From NCBI RefSeq assembly GCF_963966145.1, contig NC_091046.1:12462001-12526000 (forward strand): DNA of 64,000 bases. The letters are read 5' to 3'. This document shows, one piece after another, positions 1 through 12,300 of this stretch. The notes beneath the pieces were generated by a model. It did no database searches. It saw nothing but the letters and a program-made list of their open reading frames with translations, and was not told the origin of the DNA. A program made the translations under genes and the position numbers. Source of the DNA: Tenebrio molitor (lineage: Eukaryota > Arthropoda > Insecta > Coleoptera > Tenebrionidae). Within the stretch, counting starts at the first letter, position 1. Every line of letters starts with the position of its first letter.

Positions 1-7
1 AAGATGG

Positions 8-430
8 ATGAATGTAGAGCTGCGTGAAAGGGACAAAGACACAGATAATGAAGAAAGAAGGGCGGGAATCAAAGAATCCAGATACAACAGGGAGTATGAG
101 AGGTGTATGAGGAAATTCCGGAATACTTGGGGAGAGAGAGTGCAAGTGAAAGAAAAAATTGATGGTGAGTGTAGATGTGGGAACCAGGAGAGAGAAACCA
201 GGTAGTGGACGGAAAGAGAGGAAAGAAGGGGCAGAATGTGCTATGAGGAGGAGATAGACAATTGAACACATGTGGAATGAATGTAGCGAAATGAGAGAGG
301 CAGAGAAAGGAACGGGGAGAAATACCGAATGAAGATGGAAGGGAGATAGGATGGATGAAAGAGATATGGAAAAGAAGGGACAGAATAGAAAAATAAAGGG
401 GCTTTTTTGGATTGTTATTTTTTAGATAAA
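8..430 (+). pseudogene. decayed 3' end of a non-LTR retrotransposon ORF2
   Basis: This is a broken fragment of the C-terminal tail of a non-LTR retrotransposon polyprotein. The first open piece (8-205) has the basic run around IKESRYNREY and then RCGNQE. After a stop, pieces in shifted frames (about 210-400) read TIEHMWNECSEM, the usual zinc-knuckle tail that follows the reverse transcriptase in R1/Jockey-type insect elements. At least two frame breaks are needed to read it through. An A-rich stretch with AATAAA near 465 may be the element's 3' end. The fragment starts at or before the window edge, so its true length is unknown. The assignment rests on recognising the tail motif, and the exact clade cannot be given. 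Confidence 0.6.
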
Positions 431-489
431 ACTGTAAACAGGAATCGAAAAGCCGATAGGGCAAATAAAACATTATCCATTATCTAACT

Positions 490-2889
490 TTCAAAACAGA
501 AATGCTCTATTTCGGACTCGTAATTTTATTTTAGCTGGGTTGTGGTTTTAAGTACTGTTACTAATGAGCCAAATATGCTTGAGTGTACATTAAATTTTGA
601 AAATATTTGTACTCTTAGGTGTACTGAACCCGAACTGCAGTGGCTATTCTATTTTAACACCATTGTATTACTCTCTTTCCATCGTACTTTATTTGTCATT
701 TCCATATTTTCCACACTAATCAAGAGTTCTACATCGCAATCATATAGTAGAATGATGTACGCAATAAATACATTGTTCTATTTCGCAACACGCGAACTCT
801 GTACATTTGCTTTATCCTATATCCCGTACATACAACAGTAATATTGTTTCTAATTAATTCTGGCATTTTAAATCGTGCATGTGTTAACTTTGTCTGGGGT
901 GCTAAGCGAGTTCAATCCTCTACTAGGTACTCGTTAAGATTCTAATCTCTGATGTGGTTAACTTGCTAATTGATTGATTTTATGTTAATTTCATCCAATA
1001 GTTACGAAAACTGTACAAGCAAATAAGCATTCGCCAAACGACGTACAAGATGTAATGCGTTAATCAACGTTTCTATCGAGCTAATTTCAATGAAATGTAT
1101 ATTTCAAAATTGCTAATGCTATTTGTATTAGTAGCAATCCATGTTTTTTTTTTAATATTCATAATTCAAACAACAGTGGTATTTGTTTGGAGTATTTAGG
1201 AAACAACTCCACTTGCAAAATCAACTGTGTATGCTGCACATGCGGATTCCTTGCATTTTTATTTTATTTTATAACAAGCCGGACGACTCGCACGTTTATG
1301 TCTAATTAAAAAGGCATTGTAGTGAGCAGCTTTTAACAGTGTTCTATTAGAGTTTATGGCTTGTAGATATAGCCATAAAAGCCCATGAACTTGACCGTAT
1401 GGAGCGGTATTTATTAAACACAAAGCAGACCAGGTATTGTACAAACAAATTAGCCCTTCTCTTTGTGCATACCACAATGGGTCGCTATGCATCTTAATCA
1501 GCTGTTCGTTTTTTTCTTTTTTTTCTCTACAACGGGTAGGAAACGTGCTTTGTTTGGTCTTCAAAAAAACTTTATTTTCGGGTCACATTTTTCAGGATCA
1601 TGATCACTAATTAACAAAAATTTAGAATGGAAGAACAGCTGCTACCTTTGGTCGTGTTGTGTGATGTTTAATTAGTGTTCTTGTACTATCAATCACTACC
1701 TGAGATTTAATGCCTCACCCTTGCTTTAAATAATCAATTTAGTATTGGTTTTGAAAGCTCATGTAAACGAACGTTTAATATGATTACTTGAAGAGTGAAA
1801 ACTGGCAGGTGTATACTAGCACAGACCAAACTATGCATGTCGACGGAAATAAATAAATTACATCGAGCATTACAAATATGATTCAGACCGACTGATTTGA
1901 GTCGTTGGAATAACAGAAATACGCCATTGTTTAGACAGCCAAATCAAAGAATGTCAGTTATATTTCAAATTGTTTGAAGTTTTTGTATCTGAAATAGCTA
2001 CGAGCGAAATTGAAAAGATACATTGTATTGTATGACGGCACGCTTTTTGGAATGCAAAAAATTTTAATGAAATCAACAATAAAATTTTTATTATTTACCA
2101 AACAGGAGCTGTGACACGTAAGCAAATAATCCTCACAACTTCGTGTTAATTAAAAATTTTAAAAGTTGCGATTATTTCAAGTGGACGTATGTAGAGAATG
2201 AATAAACTTCTCTAATTTAAATATGTGAAATTGACACAAGTTATAGGTAAAAATGATTTTTTTTCCACAAACCGTATCTATCAAATTTATATTCAGGAAA
2301 ACACACGTATAATAGGTACCATATGTACATACATATTACGTTAGCCTTTAGCAAAACGTGCACCTGATCTAAATTGGGAAGAAACGTGATTTCAATCAGT
2401 TTTGGACAAAAACCTGTTTGATATAATAATGTCATTTTACATCATAAGAAGTAATTTTTATTCGTAACTTAAAGAGATTCTTCCAAATTTGATTGTGTAC
2501 AACAAAAAAACAAAGATTTTAAATGACATATTTTTGAAAAGAAATTCTTGATCTTTATTGTGAGAAGTTATTCGAAATCAAAACACTAAACTGTTGTTAA
2601 AAATAATTACATCAACCAATTTCCTTCTACTAAGATTTATTCCCCAAGTCAATTTTTAAACATATACGAGTATAGCCTAACATTGGTGAATTTTGTTTTT
2701 GTATGTGTAAGTAAGTAATTCAAATACATACTTTGTCAGTAAGAATAAGAAGAAACATCACAACAAAAACAATTCTTTTTTTCCAAAGCAGGCAAAAGTG
2801 TTTTTTCAGTTTTCGGAAATTTTTGATTCTTATCAGCTATAGGGTTCAGATCATTGCAAGGAAATATCATGCAAATCTTCTGAAAAGTA
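490..2889. other. intergenic, no gene recognised
   Basis: This stretch is AT-rich. I see no coding region, RNA gene or clear inverted-repeat element. Short open frames here have no recognisable motif. Confidence 0.5.
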
Positions 2890-2955
2890 ATGGGTGTTTT
2901 TTTCAATTTGGCGTCAAAGTTGGCATTGAAGAGTCGATTGTGAACGCACCACCGG

Positions 2956-2956
<1 letters not shown>

Positions 2957-2994
<38 letters not shown>

Positions 2995-2995
2995 C
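2957..2995. repeat. (TTA)n microsatellite, LINE 3' tail
   Basis: About twelve TTA units lie exactly at the 3' junction of the - strand LINE, reading (TAA)n on the element strand. Simple-repeat tails rather than poly(A) are known in several LINE clades. The tract starts inside the GGATTA duplication, so the exact junction is ambiguous by a few bases. Confidence 0.85.
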
Positions 2996-3050
2996 ACTGC
3001 GCGACAGACGAATCCAATTACGGGGCAGGAAACTTTACGGCGTTCAGCAA

Positions 3051-5880
3051 TCACTTGAAAATATCATTGTCTTGTGACTCATTATAATAAGTGCACATTT
3101 GATGTAAAGGTGAAAACTTCAAAACATTCGTTCTGGGTGTGGATATGTAAAAAGTTCTCGACTGGCGAGTTCCTGTGTTAGGCACATGAAGAGAAATCTG
3201 ACTCAGCAAGTCAGGACAGTCAATTTTGTATTTGATCAATTTTTTTTTAAAATTCATTGAAAAATTTCTTCTCCTGGTCTGAAGGTCTAGAAAGTCAAAT
3301 CTTTTGAGTAAGTTCTGTTGAGAATAACCTCTCTCAGGATAGACACCATCAGTCTTGAATGCTAAGAATTTGAGAAAACGACGCTGAATAGTTTCGACTT
3401 TATCCACATATCTCTGATAACTTGGATCCCAAATGATGCTGCCATACTCAAGTTTTGATCTTACATATGCACAATATAAGAGTTTTAATGTGTCAATATT
3501 TCTGAAGTGCATGGAACACCTTATAATAAAGCCAAGTGCCTGAAATGCTTTTGCAACGACAACGTTTATATCTGGAACAAAGGACAATTTGTTGTCAAAC
3601 GTAATACCTAAATCAACAACCGATTGAACTCTTGCTAATTTCACGTTATTAATTCTATACTCAAACTCAATGATGTTGATTTTGTGTGTAATGGACATTA
3701 CAGTACACTTGTTCAGATTTAGATGTAATTTATTTTCATGACACCATCGACTGAGTTTGAGTAAGTCATCTTGAAGAAGCACACAGTCACTAATGGTAGA
3801 GATTTCACGGTACAACTTAAAATCGTCAGCAAATAGCAGTTTCAAAGATGATAAGCCATTGACTATATCATTGATGAAAATCGAAAAAAAGAGGGGTCCC
3901 AATACAGATCCTTGAGGAACACCTGAAGTTGGAATAATTTCTTTAGATTTGAATCCCTTATAGAAAACATACTGCTTCCTTCCAGTTAGGTAAGACTTAA
4001 AAAAAGTTAACAAAGAAGCAGAAAACCCAAAACTGTGTAATTTAGAGAGAAGAATATTGTGATCTAATCTGTCAAAGGCTTTTGAGAAATCCGTATAGAT
4101 CACATCAACCTGTTTTCTTTCATCAATACACTCAGCTGAAAACTGGGTAAAGCAGCAAAGATTCGAGATTGTAGAGCGTTTCAGAAAGAAACCATGTTGA
4201 CAGTTGGATAAATGGTTACATACTTTAGTAAATAAATACTCATGCAGAATGAACTCAAATGTTTTGGCAAAATTGCAGATAAGTGAAATTGGTCTGTAGT
4301 TACTAACGTCATACTTATCACCCTTTTTATGAACTGGGGTTATATATGAATTTTTCCATGTTGAAGGAAAGTCACTTGTTTTTAGTGCAAGGTTAAAAAT
4401 GACTGAGAGAGGAAATGCAAGTGTAGCGGCACAATTGGGCAGCAGAAAAGCCGGAATGCCATCAGGACCAGTTGTTGATTTCGGTTTAATTTTCTTTAAA
4501 GCAGAGAGGACCTGATCTTCGGAAACCGAGCCAAAAGAGATAATGTGATAAATTAAGTTATCAGTTAGACTAGGACTTGAATTAGATTTGATATAATTTA
4601 CATTGAAATGATCAGCAAAGGCATCAACAATTTTGATTGGTGTAGAGAGTGTTTCACCGTTAAAGATCAATTGACTGGGAATACCAGAGGTACCTTTTAT
4701 ATTACTTAGAAAGCTCCAAAAATTTTTTGGATCCATCTTTATATCGTTTTCAACTTTTTTGAGATAGTCAATGTGAGCGGCATTGACTTTCTTTTTTACT
4801 TCAGCCCTAATTGTTTTGAATTTATTATAGTTAGTGATTGACCGATTTTTTTTATAGCTACGCCACAGTTGCCATTTACATTTTATCATTTTTATAATAT
4901 TTGCTGTAAACCACGGGGGAAAAGATTTGCTGCTACCACAGTGCGTTTTGGCCACGCAGGTATCGAAAACACTGTATAGCTTATTATAAAATAATAAACA
5001 AGCATAGTTTACATTGTCACAATTGTGAAGAAACGACAAATTTATCTTAGAAAGATTATCATACAACCGCTGAATGTTAGCTTTCTTAAAATTCCATTGC
5101 TTATATTTTAAATTACAGAATGATCTATTAGCAATACTAACATGCTTCAAAGTTATACAGAGTGATGGATGATGCGGATCTTCAGCTGTGAGAATATCAT
5201 TGGCTTTAGTAATTTCACACGATTCGTTGCAAATGATCAAATCAAGATAGCGACCATGATGGTTTGGTACATTGTTAAACTGTTTGACATCGAAAAAGTT
5301 TAAATAGTTGTATAAAATTGACAATTTTTGGTCATTTCCAATGCTATCGATTGGTAAGTCAGGTGAGTAATGGGAGATGTTAAAATCGCCGACAAGTAAA
5401 ATCCTGTGTCCTTGAATATCGACAAATTGGGCCAATAATTGAAATAAAAGTTCATATTCAGATGCAGAGGATTTGGGGTGCATATATATGTATAACGAAA
5501 ATAAAAACAGTGGAAATATTATTGGAGCATTTAATACCAAGGATGTCAGTTGATGACAAAGTGTCAAATCCTGCCAAGGACAGATCTAGTTTTTCCATAA
5601 AGTAATTGCATTTACCAAGTAACAAAACACCTTCTCCTGTACTTTTGTCCATTTTCAACAGATTTCTATCGCTTCGAAAAACTTTATAGTTACTAGGACA
5701 TATTTCAGAATCAAGTACTGAAGACTTCAGCCAGGTTTCAGATAACGCAATAAAGTCAAAACATGAACAGGAAATAGCATTGAATATTTCATTTAATTTT
5801 GTGTTAACTCCCCGAACATTTTGATAATAAATAGTAATTTCTTTAGCCTTGTTACTAGTAATAGAAGAAGAAGTTAATTG
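3051..5880 (-). pseudogene. LINE ORF2: endonuclease-reverse transcriptase, frameshifted
   Basis: This encodes the AP-type endonuclease and reverse transcriptase that nick target DNA and copy the element RNA. The N-terminal endonuclease part is open from 5880 in one frame (YQNVRG near 5830, LSETWL near 5740) to about 5490. The remainder is open in another frame to the stop at 3051, with LVGDFN and HHPSL completing the endonuclease. RT motifs follow in order: NYRPISL, TDFSKAFD, GVPQGSVLGPL, FADDFKLY, then a C-terminal LEYGSIIWDP segment. The frame changes in a TA-rich run near 5480-5500, so an indel in that tract is the likely lesion. No in-frame ATG precedes the endonuclease motif, and a TAG sits at 5881-5883. 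The start is therefore lost or depends on reinitiation after ORF1. The frame break makes this copy probably inactive. Confidence 0.9.
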
Positions 5881-5906
5881 CTATTTTTTTAGTTGAAAGT
5901 AATCTT

Positions 5907-7067
5907 TTATTTTTTCGCGTTCACGCTGATAGCACGTGCAGCGAAAGTCCCAAGCGGCAGTTCTGTATCAAAATTTGCATTTTCGTCTCTGTTTAATTTG
6001 ATACAATTTAGACATTTAAAGGTCAGTGATTCACACTCAGATATGGTATGATCTAATTTATCTTCTACACCACATTTTGGACATGACTTTTTCTGATTGC
6101 AAAATTTTGAAGAATGATTAAACCCATTGCAGTTATAGCATCTTAAGATATCATGAGCATCGAAGGCAAAACAGAAATCATATCCGATGAAGACTCCACC
6201 GGCTTTCATAATTTGATCATATGCAGATCGATGCACCTGAACAACAGCTTGGAAAACATTGCGATTTTTTTTTGTGGGCCAACATTTGATTAACTTACAC
6301 TCCGATTCTACGTTGTTGCAATCATTATTATACTTGACAGCATGTTCAATAAATTCAGTAATTTCTTGTTCAGATAAGCGCTGAGACATTCCCACTAATT
6401 TTACTCGCGGTTGTAATCCTTTCACTTCTTTAATTTCATAATCTTGTGATAGATTTTTTACGGCAACTCTTTTGAATTTTGCATTGTCTTCTTTGGAAAA
6501 GAAACCGATTAATAAGCCACCGTTGTTTATACTCTTAACCTTATTTACATTTATTTGTTCAGCAACAGGATTTATCGCAGAATTTACGTCAGATTTAGTG
6601 CGACTGACAGTCTGGACAATATTCTTTGGTTTAATGAGAACTGCAGGTTCAGTTTTATTTTTTAAACTTTCAGAATATGTTTTAGAAACAGATTGAACCG
6701 GATGTTGAGATAGTTTAAATTTTTCCTCAGCGATTTTGGAAAAGTCACATTTTAAATTATCAAAAACAGAATTTAAACTTCCCAAAATTTCACTATGCTT
6801 TTGCTCTAAAAAAGTGTTCAAACCAGCCTGATCGATTGTAAAACATTTCCGGTCACATTCAGAACACCTCCAGGAGAGTCCGGGAGTTGTTTTTAAGAGC
6901 CGAGATAATTCAGCATTTATTTTAACACACGAAGGATGGTAACGTTTGTTGCAAACACCGGCGCATAGAACAGAGGCTTCTTTTTTGTCTATTGCTCCAT
7001 GACAAGATCCACAGGGGACCATCATCTTGAAACTATGTACTGCTTGCCGCAGTGCTGTATAATTCAC
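5907..7067 (-). CDS. LINE ORF1: PHD-finger and zinc-knuckle RNA-binding protein
   Basis: The 386-residue open frame is intact. Residues about 19-75 form a PHD-type zinc finger (CGSC, then CAGVC, YHPSC and CSEC). The middle is lysine- and serine-rich with a probable RRM-like fold that I cannot prove. Residues about 310-360 hold CCHC-like knuckles (CYNCNGFNHSSKFC, CPKCG, then CLNC). ORF1 proteins of this kind bind element RNA and act as chaperones in the ribonucleoprotein. The ORF lies directly upstream of the endonuclease-RT frame, with about 25 bases between its stop and the open ORF2 frame. The ATG at 7067 is the first in frame. Unlike ORF2 it shows no break. Confidence 0.88.
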   Translation of the reverse strand: MNYTALRQAVHSFKMMVPCGSCHGAIDKKEASVLCAGVCNKRYHPSCVKINAELSRLLKTTPGLSWRCSECDRKCFTIDQAGLNTFLEQKHSEILGSLNSVFDNLKCDFSKIAEEKFKLSQHPVQSVSKTYSESLKNKTEPAVLIKPKNIVQTVSRTKSDVNSAINPVAEQINVNKVKSINNGGLLIGFFSKEDNAKFKRVAVKNLSQDYEIKEVKGLQPRVKLVGMSQRLSEQEITEFIEHAVKYNNDCNNVESECKLIKCWPTKKNRNVFQAVVQVHRSAYDQIMKAGGVFIGYDFCFAFDAHDILRCYNCNGFNHSSKFCNQKKSCPKCGVEDKLDHTISECESLTFKCLNCIKLNRDENANFDTELPLGTFAARAISVNAKK

Positions 7068-7742
7068 ACTTTCCCCGATCGGGAAGCGAGCAATAGGATT
7101 TCAAGTCTGTGCAATTTATACAAGTAATCACAGTTAAATAACACTTAATAAGAGTTAAGGTAAGAAACATAAAAAATTGAAAAGAAACGAAGAGAGAAAA
7201 GAAAAAAAGAAAAAAGGCGAGTGCCACGAAAACTTCGCAGTCACTCGCCTCACGATAAAAATAATTTACCAAGCCGCTATCGCTCCGCAACAAAAACTAC
7301 CAAAACAAAAAAACCCCCGAAATAATTGCAGATTTAATCAAAATAAATCAAAATTTGACTCACCCCAAACCAACTACACTCACTGAGAATAACACGAAAA
7401 TAATCAGCGATTCTCAAGCAATATAATGGTATAAAGAAATCACGACAAAGCAGGTAATTGATTAATCAAAATCAATATAAAACAGAGCGCCAGCAAAACA
7501 CGTTTGCACACACTCATGCACTGTGGATTACAATTCTGATGAGATGTTTAAATCTAACCCCACTTTTTGCGTGTTTTTAATATGCAGTTTGAAACTACAG
7601 TCTTTTTTAAGACGAGTTGTTCATCAGCTGTTTAAATCTAACCTCACTTTTTGCGTTGTTTGTGTTTATAAGATGAGTGATTCATTCACAATTGACTCTT
7701 CGACGTTAACTTCGACCACAAATTTTAAAAAACACACTTTAA

Positions 7743-9185
7743 AAGTAGACAAGATGTGACCAAAAAGGAAAGTACATATTGTTTCACCACTACAGTGTAC
7801 CTACTTGCTGCCCACACGCCACATAGCTTTACAGCGCGGCAAATCCTCATCAACTTCATGTGAAGTGAAGTTTTTTGAGTGAAAAGAAATTTTCTAAAAG
7901 TGAGGAAGTGAGTACAAAAAGGAGATGGTTTTGACTGAGATTAGCGTTTGAAAATGGCAGTATCAAGTTGAATTTTTAGTTGAAAGTTCTTCCAAAGCTT
8001 CGTGTAACTCTCTGTTTGAGCTCGCCACATCGATTACTAAAGTATCAAATGTAAGTCCGTTTAAAAAACCAACTTATTTGACCTAAGGAATTAGAAGAAA
8101 TCAGGTTTCTCAATCTTTTTCTCTATCGGACACCTTTTCACTGTATTACTTGCATGCGACCCTTTTAGGTGTTTAGTAACGTGAAATTAGTTTCCTTTTA
8201 AAATAAATTAGGCACCTGTTTAGGGCTATTTTAACCTCTTATGCACTACCGGGGTTGTAGCCCTGGGGGCGCTTAAATTAAAGAGGGTGCCTAGAGCCTA
8301 GACCTAACAAAAGATTTAAAACTCTAAAGTTTCTTTCCGTTTTAGCTGTAAAAGTACATAACATGACATTTCTTAAAGCTTTCATGGCCTTCAGGTTCGG
8401 AACAAGTGCCTTAACCATAAAAAATTAGAGTAAAAATGGAAATTAAAAATGAACTTCTGAGGTTTGGGATTGCAATTAAAAAACATAAGACGTGACGTGA
8501 CATGACCGCACATTCTTTAGGTTCAAATCAACGCAACAGAAGTAAGCGAGGCGAGCTTATTACACCACGATACAGCAGACACAGATCGTTATTGCACCGC
8601 TCCCTAGCGTTATATCGTGGTAAAACAGAGTCCTGAACACAACCACGAATTTTCCGTTTCGGAAAAGCGACATATATTAGTTTTTCACTAAGTGAAACAA
8701 AGAACCAGGCAGACAAAAATTCTAAGAACTACTAAAATAGCGTAAGCAACTCAAAAAGTTCGTAAATTTAAGAGTAAATATTAAAATAATAGACATACAT
8801 ACACTCAAGTGTATAGGTAAAATCATGAGATGTTTTTTTATTTGCATTTTCTGATAAAGTAGCAAATTTTTCAGCTGTTCTGATATTTAATCTTTTGACA
8901 CAAAATAAGATAACTTATCTGCTTGAAATGTTTAAAATTATTTCGGGAATTAATTCCAATTGTTTACAATAATCGATTGCTATTACATATTTAAAAAAAA
9001 AAATCGAAAGAATTAAAATACAGATGTGGAAATCGAATAAAAATTTACACTTACGATAGAATCTATACTTTTATGCATACAAATTATTTGCTATTTATTG
9101 GTTTATTTTTAGTTTCTTATTATCGCTAGACCTACATTTTTATTGATAAAGGTAAAATCAAAATATTGTGTAGGTATTCATTATA
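7743..9185. other. intergenic, no gene recognised
   Basis: I see no gene here. A G-rich patch at about 8245-8300 (CCCTGGGGGCGC and nearby GGGTGCC) resembles terminal sequence of hAT-type repeats, but I could not pair it with a second end. Confidence 0.45.
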
Positions 9186-9377
9186 TCGGGTGTTCATTTA
9201 AATTTATCCTCAAAGTAGGCGTTGAAGAGTCGATCGTGAACGCATCACGGATCAGCTGTTTAAATCTAACCTCACTGTTTGCGTTATTTGGGTTTTTACT
9301 TTGCAAAGTGACGAGTGGTGCGTTCACAATCGACTCTTCAACGTCAACTTTGAGGATAAATTTAAATTAACACCCGA
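9186..9377. mobile_element. MITE-1 copy B, intact, 192 bp
   Basis: Inverted termini TCGGGTGTTCATTTAAATTT run inward through the motif GTTGAAGAGTCGAT, with the matching inverse at the right end. TA dinucleotides flank both ends (9184-9185, 9378-9379). The core holds GTTTAAATCTAACCTCACT, shared with the other copies. It has no coding capacity. TA flanks suggest a Tc1/mariner-type source. Confidence 0.85.
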
Positions 9378-9379
9378 TA

Positions 9380-12300
9380 TTAACAGTCTCTGTGCATACC
9401 TGGTTTTAACTTTTAGAGACGAAATAACATATTTCGTTATAACTGAACAAACGTTGAAAAGTTCTCTTCTTCATTGTTAAACAATGTTTGTTCTTCGGTT
9501 ATTTGTATTAGGTAGATTTTTACTCTTTGAAAACTCCTGATTGCAAAATGTTTAACTTTCAAAGATGATAGACGGTTTCAATTTCAAGACTTTTATTATT
9601 ACTCTATCTGTATTTGAATGTGCTGAAAACAACTTTACCCTCGGTATTCACAATTTAGAATTATTTAAAGTTGTGTAATTAACATTGTGCAATTACAACC
9701 TTCTCCTTCGGTTGTTTGCTGCGGCTGTCGTCAGTTTTGGGTAGTAGCACACCCGCATAAGATCTAAATTTGTTATACTTGACCATTATTTACTTTTACA
9801 TGTAGGAAATGACAAATTTCAGCAAATAATCCGATTTGTTGCTTTACACTCATACTACAAAATATGAATGGGTGCGGCTGCGTGGTTGTGGTCGGGATGT
9901 TCATTTCCCAACTGAAAAGGTAATAAACAACGTGTAACAGCTTTCGCGGTTTTATCTAACGCTCCGTGTAAGATGATTAAATTAAAATGAATCGATTGCT
10001 TAGCTGAAAGGTACACCCACAGCAGTGTCGGTTTATATCAGCTCAATTCAATAAAGATAATCTGCCATCAAAAACTTCCGATTATAATAGGTCACGGGAA
10101 TATTCTTCGACTGAAGCCGAAAATGTCACATAAAAGCAGATCGCGGGGCACTACTGGCTTTAAGATTATGAGTGAAAAGTAAAATTTTGATCAGAACGTA
10201 AAAATACTAGCATCACACCTGAAACGGAATTGTTTGGTTCTCATGTTTCATTTCAATGTAACGCAATACGGCTCAAAAAAGGTGATAGCTTCTTTTGGGA
10301 TTCTCCACAAGTCTCGCACCCCAAACGAAATGTTTTATCCTTTCGTTTTATTTTATAATATCGGAATAGCCCTTCCGATCTGCAGTCCAAAAGGTTAGAT
10401 GGCTAAATGTAAAACGCACACGGTCGATCAGCCGTGAAAGGTCCCACATAAAAAAGACCCACCTTTCGAAGGGCTCCTGGTGTCCTATTAAGTATTTTGT
10501 TTCAGGACGTGTTGAAACTAAGGATGGGGCTATTCGTTATTTGTGTAAAACGTAATGTCCCTTCTCCTTTAGAATATTCATAAGCGGCAGCTCTTTATGT
10601 TTCTCCATCTGCCATGAAGTCGACCTAATGATGATGAAATTAAAATAAACATGGATAATAATTGCAATCTATTTATGGAACACCATGTTTCATTAAAAAT
10701 AATCGCTTGCGCTATCGTGTTCGGAATTAACTTGGGATTCTTGGACAAGTGGATGTTATTTACCAGTCATTCGCATCGAGTTTGTTATGGCCGAGCGGCA
10801 AAATTAAAAATAAAATAATAAGGGCCCATAAGGTGTTTTTGTTTGTTAATTTATGACTGCGAGTGCATTTTACATGAGATAGGGGTAGAACCTTTTTACA
10901 AGGGGGAATTTAATGCCAGAAATCTTATTTAGCCTTAATCGGTTTGCAGTCACCCTTGGGAAGAGCAGTTATCCCCCTTTCGCCCCCTGCATCCGGTTTG
11001 TATACAGGCATTCATTCAGATACCCTAATTTATTATTAAACAACTGAATCACGCGGCGTTTTTTATTATTTTTTGTATCAAAAGGCGTTAATTTTCTTCT
11101 AGACTTTGCTTAATGCTAGAATAAACATGTCGCGCGAGACAGTTTTAATCTCTTCGTAAGCAATTCGAACACCGCCACCGTCCAAACACTGATTTGAAAA
11201 ATGGGAAAGTATTTTCATTGAAATAAAAATAACCGAGGATTTGTTTATTTATTTTGTGTGAGTAGCGGTGAACTTGTATAATTTTCAGTTGCTCATATCC
11301 TTGTGAAATGCCCTGCTGCAAGTTGTTATTCCTTAATGAAATTTCTCGAGTCGAGTGTTCAGAATTTTGCTCATTTCCGTATTCCCTTTGGTTGTTTATT
11401 AAATCGTTCAACTTTTCTTATTTCCAGCGACTTTTTATCGGAATTTTTATAAGATTTCGGGAGTAATATCGCATTTGCCGGTTTCATTATCCCGGGTTCC
11501 CCGATAATGGCCAACCCCCGTTAGTCGCTTGATAGGAGTTGGGACTCAATTATACCTACTTAAGTGTCAGTATAAATTTATGACAATTTTATAGCTTATT
11601 AAAGATTAGAGCGTTAAATTTCTTGGTTGTAAATCATTCCAATGGCCGTAATTAAATCGATCTCAGGATTTCTGTCGACAGAAATGAGTGTAACGACAAT
11701 TTTTTAGATTTTTTTTATGAATATGATGAATAATTAAAACAGAACAACCTAACATGCGAGAGAAATGCAGTGCAATCAAAATTTTGCTTTTATTAGTTTT
11801 AAACGGAATTAAAATTGCGAGAAACAGTTAAGTGAATCATTGGGAATTGCTTCAGATGTAAACTGACTCTTAAGTGATTAATAATTATTGTACCTAAAAC
11901 GGGTGTATTTAGCTGTGTTTATTATCAATACACCAACTGAGAGAACTTATGACCTTATTTGGAATGGAAACCCACAGAGGTTGAAAATGGAAATCTGACT
12001 GCCATAATTTTTCTTGAAGTTGACTTTGAAGATTGTTGAGGAATTGTAAACTGTGAAAAACAAAAATAAATTATTTTTTTATATTAATATAAAACCAAAT
12101 GTAGGTCGTTGCAATTAAAACAGTGAAGTTGTAAATTCTTCAGTTTATATTTTTATTTCATAATAAAAAATACTGGAATATTATTCCCTAATAGAAAGTA
12201 TTTATTACATCACTTAACAGACAATTAATTGTTGTTTGGCACAATATTTTTCAAAGAGTTTAAATTCGAAAAATGAGATAAATAAAGGAATGAAGATTAT

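Larger units (their letters stand above)
2960..7524 (-). mobile_element. non-LTR retrotransposon, near full length, 4.6 kb
   Basis: This is a two-ORF LINE on the - strand. Its layout in transcription order is a 5' leader (7524-7068), ORF1 (7067-5907), ORF2 (about 5880-3051) and a short 3' end closed by a trinucleotide tail (about 2995-2960). GGATTA is present on both sides (2954-2959 and 7525-7530) and once in the uninterrupted MITE relative, so it is the target-site duplication. The 5' boundary is therefore defined and the copy does not look 5'-truncated. RT and endonuclease motifs place it in the Jockey/CR1 assemblage. The PHD-finger ORF1 fits CR1- or Daphne-like groups, but the clade is not settled. 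No RNase H or LTR is seen. Confidence 0.9.
2890..7742. repeat. MITE-1 copy A, split by a LINE
   Basis: The left terminal part (2890-2959) and right part (7525-7742) are the two halves of one MITE-1 element. They match the intact relatives at 9186-9377 and 57822-58047. The left end reads GGGTGTTTTT and the inner TIR reads GAGTCGATTGTGAACGC; the right half carries the inverted counterpart. The right half also holds an internal duplication of about 28 bp (7545-7572 and 7629-7658, both TGTTTAAATCTAACC...). The retrotransposon at 2960-7524 occupies the middle. Confidence 0.8.

Noticed and set aside
69..473. 134-codon open frame on the - strand
   Set aside because: It is antisense to the LINE fragment, and its Ser/Pro/Phe-rich product has no recognisable motif.
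890..940. GAGTTCAATCCTC, resembling a tRNA T-loop
   Set aside because: The bases around it cannot form the T stem or the acceptor stem, so no tRNA is called.
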